Below, piece by piece: positions 14,296-17,716 of a DNA stretch of 17,716 nucleotides. The notes below the pieces were generated by a model. The model had not been told where the DNA came from. It worked only from the letters and a program-made list of their open reading frames with translations, and did no database searches. This DNA comes from Promethearchaeota archaeon (GTDB taxonomy: Archaea > Asgardarchaeota > Lokiarchaeia > Sigynarchaeales > SOKP01): positions 1-17,716 of the forward strand of contig JAHLWT010000316.1 of assembly GCA_019057775.1 (NCBI GenBank). Direction: 5' to 3'. The first letter of the stretch is position 1. Every line of letters begins with the position of its first letter. The position numbers and the translations under genes were made by a program.

Positions 14296-14898
14296 ATGAG
14301 ATCTTTAGAGTCAAAAAATAATAAGAGAAAAATTAATAATTTCGTATTATTTCTTAAAATTTTTAAACCAATATTATTAAGTCATCATCCAAGTTGTAAA
14401 ACATTTGAAAATCACACTTTTAAAATTGGAAAATATAAATTCTGTATTGGATGTTTTATCGGATTTCCAACTGCTATAATAGGGATAATTGTAATATATT
14501 ACTCAAAACTGGTGAATGTTTTAGATTCAAAAGTTCTTCTTATGGCAAGTATGATTTTTTTAGCTTCTTTTATTCTTAGTCCTTTAAATTTAACAAAAAT
14601 AAAAATTATTAAAATAATTCAGAAATTTTTAATTGGTCTTGGTTCTGCTTTTTTGTTTTGGTGGATATGGACTTTACCAAATCTATTTATAATTAACCTT
14701 TTATACTTTTTAGGGATATTTAGTTTACTAATGACAATTCTAACTGTATACCATGCTTATAGCTTCTATTCTACTTGCAAAAAATGTCAACACTCTCTTA
14801 ATTGGAAAATTTGCCCCGGATTCAAAGATTTTATCAAATATCTTGAAAAAAATAATCTTCCAAATATATTTAACAAAATTAAGAATAATGTAAAATAA
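14296..14898 (+). CDS. Multi-pass membrane protein with paired Cys/His clusters
   Basis: A 200-residue protein with about four membrane segments (roughly 53-72, 79-97, 112-128, 131-155). The N-terminal cluster is HHPSC (H30, H31, C34), H40 and FCIGC (C50, C53) just before the first span. The C-terminal cluster is CKKC (C161, C164), H166 and C173. The positions suggest one or two metal sites on the same side of the membrane, which I infer rather than know. The shape recalls small archaeal membrane proteins with an H-P-x-C / C-x-G-C pattern (DUF2085-like), but I cannot assign it firmly. TATA-like sequences at 14252-14260 and 14266-14273 precede the start, and the palindrome array ends about 60 bases before it. 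It converges on the next gene, stops 28 bases apart. Confidence 0.7.
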   Translation: MRSLESKNNKRKINNFVLFLKIFKPILLSHHPSCKTFENHTFKIGKYKFCIGCFIGFPTAIIGIIVIYYSKLVNVLDSKVLLMASMIFLASFILSPLNLTKIKIIKIIQKFLIGLGSAFLFWWIWTLPNLFIINLLYFLGIFSLLMTILTVYHAYSFYSTCKKCQHSLNWKICPGFKDFIKYLEKNNLPNIFNKIKNNVK

Positions 14899-14925
14899 AA
14901 TATTAAAAAAAATTATTGACTGATT

Positions 14926-15210
14926 TTAAAATTTAAACTCATATCCACATTCTTCACAAAATTTTCCACTAAGAGGGGTACCACATTGTGGACAAAATTG
15001 AATTCCTTTTTGTGGAATTTGAGGTTGTCTCACTTCTTGTGGCTTTATTCCCCAGTTAGTGCTATTGCACATCGGACATGTTTTCTCTAGAGTCAAGTAA
15101 TAAATTATACCTGGAATACCAAAACAGCATAATAGTAAAATTATGAGAAGCCCAGTACTAAAAATTTTTTGTGGATCTACCAACTGTTTACAGTTATTAC
15201 AATATTTCAT
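14926..15210 (-). CDS. LITAF-like zinc/membrane protein with a C-terminal zinc ribbon
   Basis: A 94-residue protein. CNNC (C4, C7) and CPMC (C45, C48) are separated by a hydrophobic stretch of about 25 residues (GLLIILLLCCFGIPGIIYYL). This is the LITAF/SIMPLE-domain arrangement, in which two half zinc-knuckles flank a membrane-inserted segment. The end, NSTNWG, also resembles the conserved CPNC...lG end of LITAF. A proline/glutamine linker (57-70) leads to a classic zinc ribbon, FCPQCGTPLSGKFCEECGYEF (C73, C76, C85, C88). In eukaryotes LITAF proteins sit on endosomal membranes; that role cannot be assumed here. AGGAGGGG lies a few bases before the ATG, one of the few strong ribosome binding sites in the window. 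An ordinary zinc-ribbon protein with one membrane span is the alternative. Confidence 0.75.
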   Translation of the reverse strand: MKYCNNCKQLVDPQKIFSTGLLIILLLCCFGIPGIIYYLTLEKTCPMCNSTNWGIKPQEVRQPQIPQKGIQFCPQCGTPLSGKFCEECGYEFKF

Positions 15211-15552
15211 CTTTTTGCCCCTCCTAAGATTATATTTAATTTTTTTAAATTAAAAATTGTTTAATCTTGAATTTATATGAATAAAAAAGGGATTTAAGTA
15301 TTAACAGTCTTAATGTGTTTAAAACATTTTTTTGTTTTTCACTTATCTTTTTCTTTTATTGAATTAATTTATCCATTTTACTGACATTGAAAGAGACCTT
15401 TTCTCTTTCTATATATATTCTATTTCGTAGTACAAAAATACCTCTAACGTATTACAAATAGATTTTCCTATGTAGAATAACATTAATTAATATCAAAAAT
15501 CGAATCTGGAGATTCAGAATACGAAAATCTGAAGTTCTTTACGGAAAATCAT
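15211..15552. other. Intergenic region with the third repeat module
   Basis: Holds the promoter and ribosome binding site of the 15210 gene (near 15216-15240) and the partial repeat module at 15397-15458. No gene was found in the AT-rich remainder. Confidence 0.45.
15397..15458 (+). repeat. Third, partial copy of the repeat module
   Basis: CCTTTTCTCTTTCT (15397-15410) is identical to 14164-14177 of the conserved block. It is followed by two array units, CGTAGTACAAA at 15426 and CGTATTACAAA at 15448, exactly 22 bases apart. On the minus strand they read TTTGTACTACG and TTTGTAATACG; the second matches the left-array unit at 319. The rest of the 83-base block is not recognisable here. Confidence 0.6.
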
Positions 15553-16095
15553 TTAATATTTACTTTTCATTTTATATTTAATGTATCCATAGTAAGAAAT
15601 CAATATAACCGCAAGACCAAGAAAAAAGAACCCATAATTCGAAGCGTAGCGCAAATAATACACTGTTATCTTACTATAAAGAAGCAAATCTTCTTCATCA
15701 CCAACAACTTCTTCAACCTTAAATAAAATAAAGCCATCTCCTTGAAATGGTGGAGTTATTTGAATAGTCGTTTCAAACAAAGTTATATTTTCTATTTCCC
15801 AGTAAGGATCATAAGGTTCTCCCCTTAAAAAAGATGTTAATTCAAATCTGTCAACAACCTGAAGAGAAATTGTTCCATAGAACACAGAAATGTTTAGATA
15901 GATTTTTTGATTGAATGATCTCCATGGAAATTCAACCCTGTCATATGTGTAAGAATTTTGCGAAAGATGTTGTCCGATAAAAGGGTATCCCGGATCTAAT
16001 TGCTTAGTCTCTGGATACGGTATAAATAAAAGGCAAATGCTAGAGGTGCTAAATAATAGTATAAATAAAGTAAGCCATGGAAACTTTCGAGGCAT
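15553..16095 (-). CDS. Membrane-anchored extracellular beta-sandwich protein
   Basis: A 180-residue protein starting MPRKFPWLTLFILLFSTSS. The hydrophobic N-terminal segment (about 7-26) could be a signal peptide or first membrane span. The middle (45-150) alternates strands (IYLNISVFYGTISLQVVDRF; ITLFETTIQITPPFQGDGF; KITVYYLRY), like an extracellular beta sandwich. A second span (about 154-171) and a KYKMKSKY tail close it. I do not recognise the family. It begins 51 bases after the ABC permease on the same strand, so it is probably co-transcribed and may be an accessory or substrate-side partner of that transporter. Confidence 0.7.
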   Translation of the reverse strand: MPRKFPWLTLFILLFSTSSICLLFIPYPETKQLDPGYPFIGQHLSQNSYTYDRVEFPWRSFNQKIYLNISVFYGTISLQVVDRFELTSFLRGEPYDPYWEIENITLFETTIQITPPFQGDGFILFKVEEVVGDEEDLLLYSKITVYYLRYASNYGFFFLGLAVILISYYGYIKYKMKSKY

Positions 16096-16146
16096 GAATC
16101 CTAATCACTTTTTCTAATTTTCTTTAATTTGTAATTTAAATTTAAC

Positions 16147-16941
16147 TTAATCAACCCTAATATCTAGCTGGTTGAAGATATAAAATGTTAATAGCATAAT
16201 CATTATTGATACCCCAAAAAAAACAATCAAACAAAAGATTGTTACTGTGCTTAATGTAATTTGTTCATAGAAAATTAAATTCTCAAAGAAATAAAATGCT
16301 CTCAACGTATAAGAAAAGAATGAAAGAAGTCCTAATTCAAAACCTTCTAAAAAGGTATTAATGATCAAATAAAAAAAAGGGATAATGAAAGAAAGTGTAA
16401 CGCTACGAGTTAACGCAGAAACCATAAAAGTGAATGATGAATAAAATATCATCACTATGAATATAAATAAAAATCCCATCAAGAAAATATGGATTGAAAC
16501 TAATAAATCAGTCTTAATGAAAATCATTATAAGAAAAGCAGAAAAATAAAATAACATCAAAATAAAAATGCTAATCATTAAACTTAAAGACTTTATGGTA
16601 AGAATTTTATGTCTAGACTCTGTAGCATAAATTAACATCGCAGATTTATTAGAAAATTCCCCCGAAACAATATCCGCAGCAACAATAACAGGAATAAACA
16701 GTAAAAACATACCAAATATACTATAAAATCCTATAAAATCTCCCCAAAATATCATCTTATCTAATTCTCTTTGATTGTCTATAATTCTGTAATCAAGATC
16801 ATTCAAGATTTGGAAAATTGGAATCAATAATAACATAAAGCAAACAATGAACTTAATTGAGAGAATTCTCTTTTTCAAATAAAACAGGAATAAATGTTTT
16901 TCATAAGATCGAGAACATTGAGATTTATTATCTTTTTTCAT
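16147..16941 (-). CDS. ABC-2-type transporter permease
   Basis: A 264-residue membrane protein with six predicted spans. After the first span comes a loop with RELDKMIFWGDF, then DIVSGEFSNKSAMLIYATES, the cytosolic motif typical of ABC-2 permeases (NatB/YhfA-like), which contacts the ATPase. Its start overlaps the end of the ATPase gene by 14 bases, a strong sign of translational coupling and a joint complex. ABC-2 systems usually export sodium ions, drugs, lipids or peptides; the substrate cannot be read from this sequence. Short basic N-terminus, no signal peptide. Confidence 0.85.
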   Translation of the reverse strand: MKKDNKSQCSRSYEKHLFLFYLKKRILSIKFIVCFMLLLIPIFQILNDLDYRIIDNQRELDKMIFWGDFIGFYSIFGMFLLFIPVIVAADIVSGEFSNKSAMLIYATESRHKILTIKSLSLMISIFILMLFYFSAFLIMIFIKTDLLVSIHIFLMGFLFIFIVMIFYSSFTFMVSALTRSVTLSFIIPFFYLIINTFLEGFELGLLSFFSYTLRAFYFFENLIFYEQITLSTVTIFCLIVFFGVSIMIMLLTFYIFNQLDIRVD

Positions 16942-17716
16942 GGAATTCTCCCTTAATTATTTGTTTATAAATTTTAGTTAAAGTTCCACTAAGAGGAGTG
17001 AAATTAAAATCTGTGTAGTTTGCTATTAATGTCTCTATTTTCTCTGGATTATTAGTTCTGAAAATGATTTTTTCACTCAAAATTTTTGGTAAGTCAGAAA
17101 ATAAGTCTTTTTCAATGGTTAAAAGCTCATACAGTTCTTCAAGGGTCATTTTATCATTATAATTGATTCGCGTTATCTCATATTCTTTAAATCCATGAAA
17201 TTGAGCTAGATTATATATCTTATCAGAAGCTTTTATTTTACCATCATCAATAATCGCTACATAATCTGCTATTTGTTCTATTTCAAGAACAATATGGCTC
17301 GAAATAATTACAGTGATACCTTCTTCTCTTTTCAATCGAATTTTTTGAATAAATTCCTCTCTCCCTATCGGATCAATATTAGATAATGGTTCATCAAGAA
17401 AAACTATTTTAGGGTCTCCAGCAAACGCTTGAGCTAACCCTAATCGCTGCCGCATTCCTCTAGAATATGTTTTAATAGCCTTATCCCAATAGTTTTTTTT
17501 TATACCACTCCACTCTAAATATGATTCAACTTGGTTATCATTCTCTTCACCACTAATCCTTAAACTAGTAATTAATTTTAAAAACTTTCTTCCAGTGAGA
17601 TTTGGGTAGAATCCCACATTTTCAGGTAGAAATCCAATCTTTCTCCTTATTTTACCTGATTTTTTTAGGATATTAGTTCCGAAAATGTATGCTGTCCCAT
17701 TTGATGGTTTCACTAG
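16928..17716 (-). CDS. ABC transporter ATP-binding protein (5' part outside window)
   Basis: 262 residues are visible; the frame runs off the window end, and the Walker A motif must lie just beyond it, because the visible part begins LVKPSNGTAYIFG, the sequence that normally follows Walker A. Present: Q-loop region GFLPENVGFYPNLTG, signature YSRGMRQRLGLAQAF, Walker B IVFLDEPLSNIDP with catalytic Glu, and H-loop VIISSHIVLE. It therefore hydrolyses ATP to power the adjacent permease, and the two make an ABC-2 exporter. About 80 C-terminal residues extend past the core, as in NatA- and CcmA-type proteins with a C-terminal regulatory part. All motifs seen are intact. Confidence 0.92.
   Translation of the reverse strand, partial: LVKPSNGTAYIFGTNILKKSGKIRRKIGFLPENVGFYPNLTGRKFLKLITSLRISGEENDNQVESYLEWSGIKKNYWDKAIKTYSRGMRQRLGLAQAFAGDPKIVFLDEPLSNIDPIGREEFIQKIRLKREEGITVIISSHIVLEIEQIADYVAIIDDGKIKASDKIYNLAQFHGFKEYEITRINYNDKMTLEELYELLTIEKDLFSDLPKILSEKIIFRTNNPEKIETLIANYTDFNFTPLSGTLTKIYKQIIKGEFHEKR

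Overview
The window looks like a Lokiarchaeota-type Asgard (Promethearchaeota) chromosome. It is AT-rich. It encodes a ubiquitin-conjugating (E2) enzyme, a class I histone-deacetylase/AcuC-family protein, a PDCD5-family DNA-binding protein, a leucine-rich-repeat protein with the N-terminal module common in Lokiarchaea, cell-surface proteins with a C-terminal Ig-like domain and membrane anchor, archaeal TATA-type promoters often about 25 bases before the start codon, and a tRNA-Tyr with archaeal-style introns. The lineage is inferred from protein families and style, not from a marker-gene tree.

Layout. 2-244: 3' end of a surface protein. 298-509: repeat module (phased TTGTA-N-TACAA palindromes plus a conserved 83-base block). 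1063-2202: LRR protein. 2183-2767: XPF/ERCC4 remnant without its nuclease motif. 2811-4190: three small unknown genes plus a decayed tandem copy of one of them. 4325-5830: membrane-anchored beta-propeller-like surface protein lacking a signal peptide. 6198-6353: HAD fragment. 6405-7851: unknown gene, small winged-helix protein and a possible small membrane protein. 7969-11577: eukaryote-like stretch with E2, tRNA-Tyr (two introns), PDCD5, an unknown gene and HDAC/AcuC. 11695-12525: CoiA-like nuclease. 12857-13798: one small gene and two disrupted genes. 14060-14232: second copy of the repeat module, in opposite orientation. 14296-15210: a convergent pair of cysteine-rich membrane proteins, the second with a LITAF-like zinc/membrane arrangement. 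15397-15458: third, partial repeat module. 15553-17716: ABC transporter (ATPase, permease) followed by a membrane-anchored extracellular protein, all on the minus strand.

Most genes are single units with their own promoters. The clear exception is the ABC operon at the right end, where ATPase and permease overlap by 14 bases. The stretch between the two inverted repeat modules holds core genes next to an unusual number of gene fragments (XPF, HAD, the tandem-copy remnant, two frameshifted genes). It is therefore better read as a rearranged chromosomal segment than as one mobile element.

The strongest second-look items are the tRNA-Tyr whose second intron sits in the T-loop (59/60), the inverted repeat modules with helically phased palindromes, the orphan E2 whose active-site loop has the length seen in UBE2G-type enzymes, and the LITAF-like protein.
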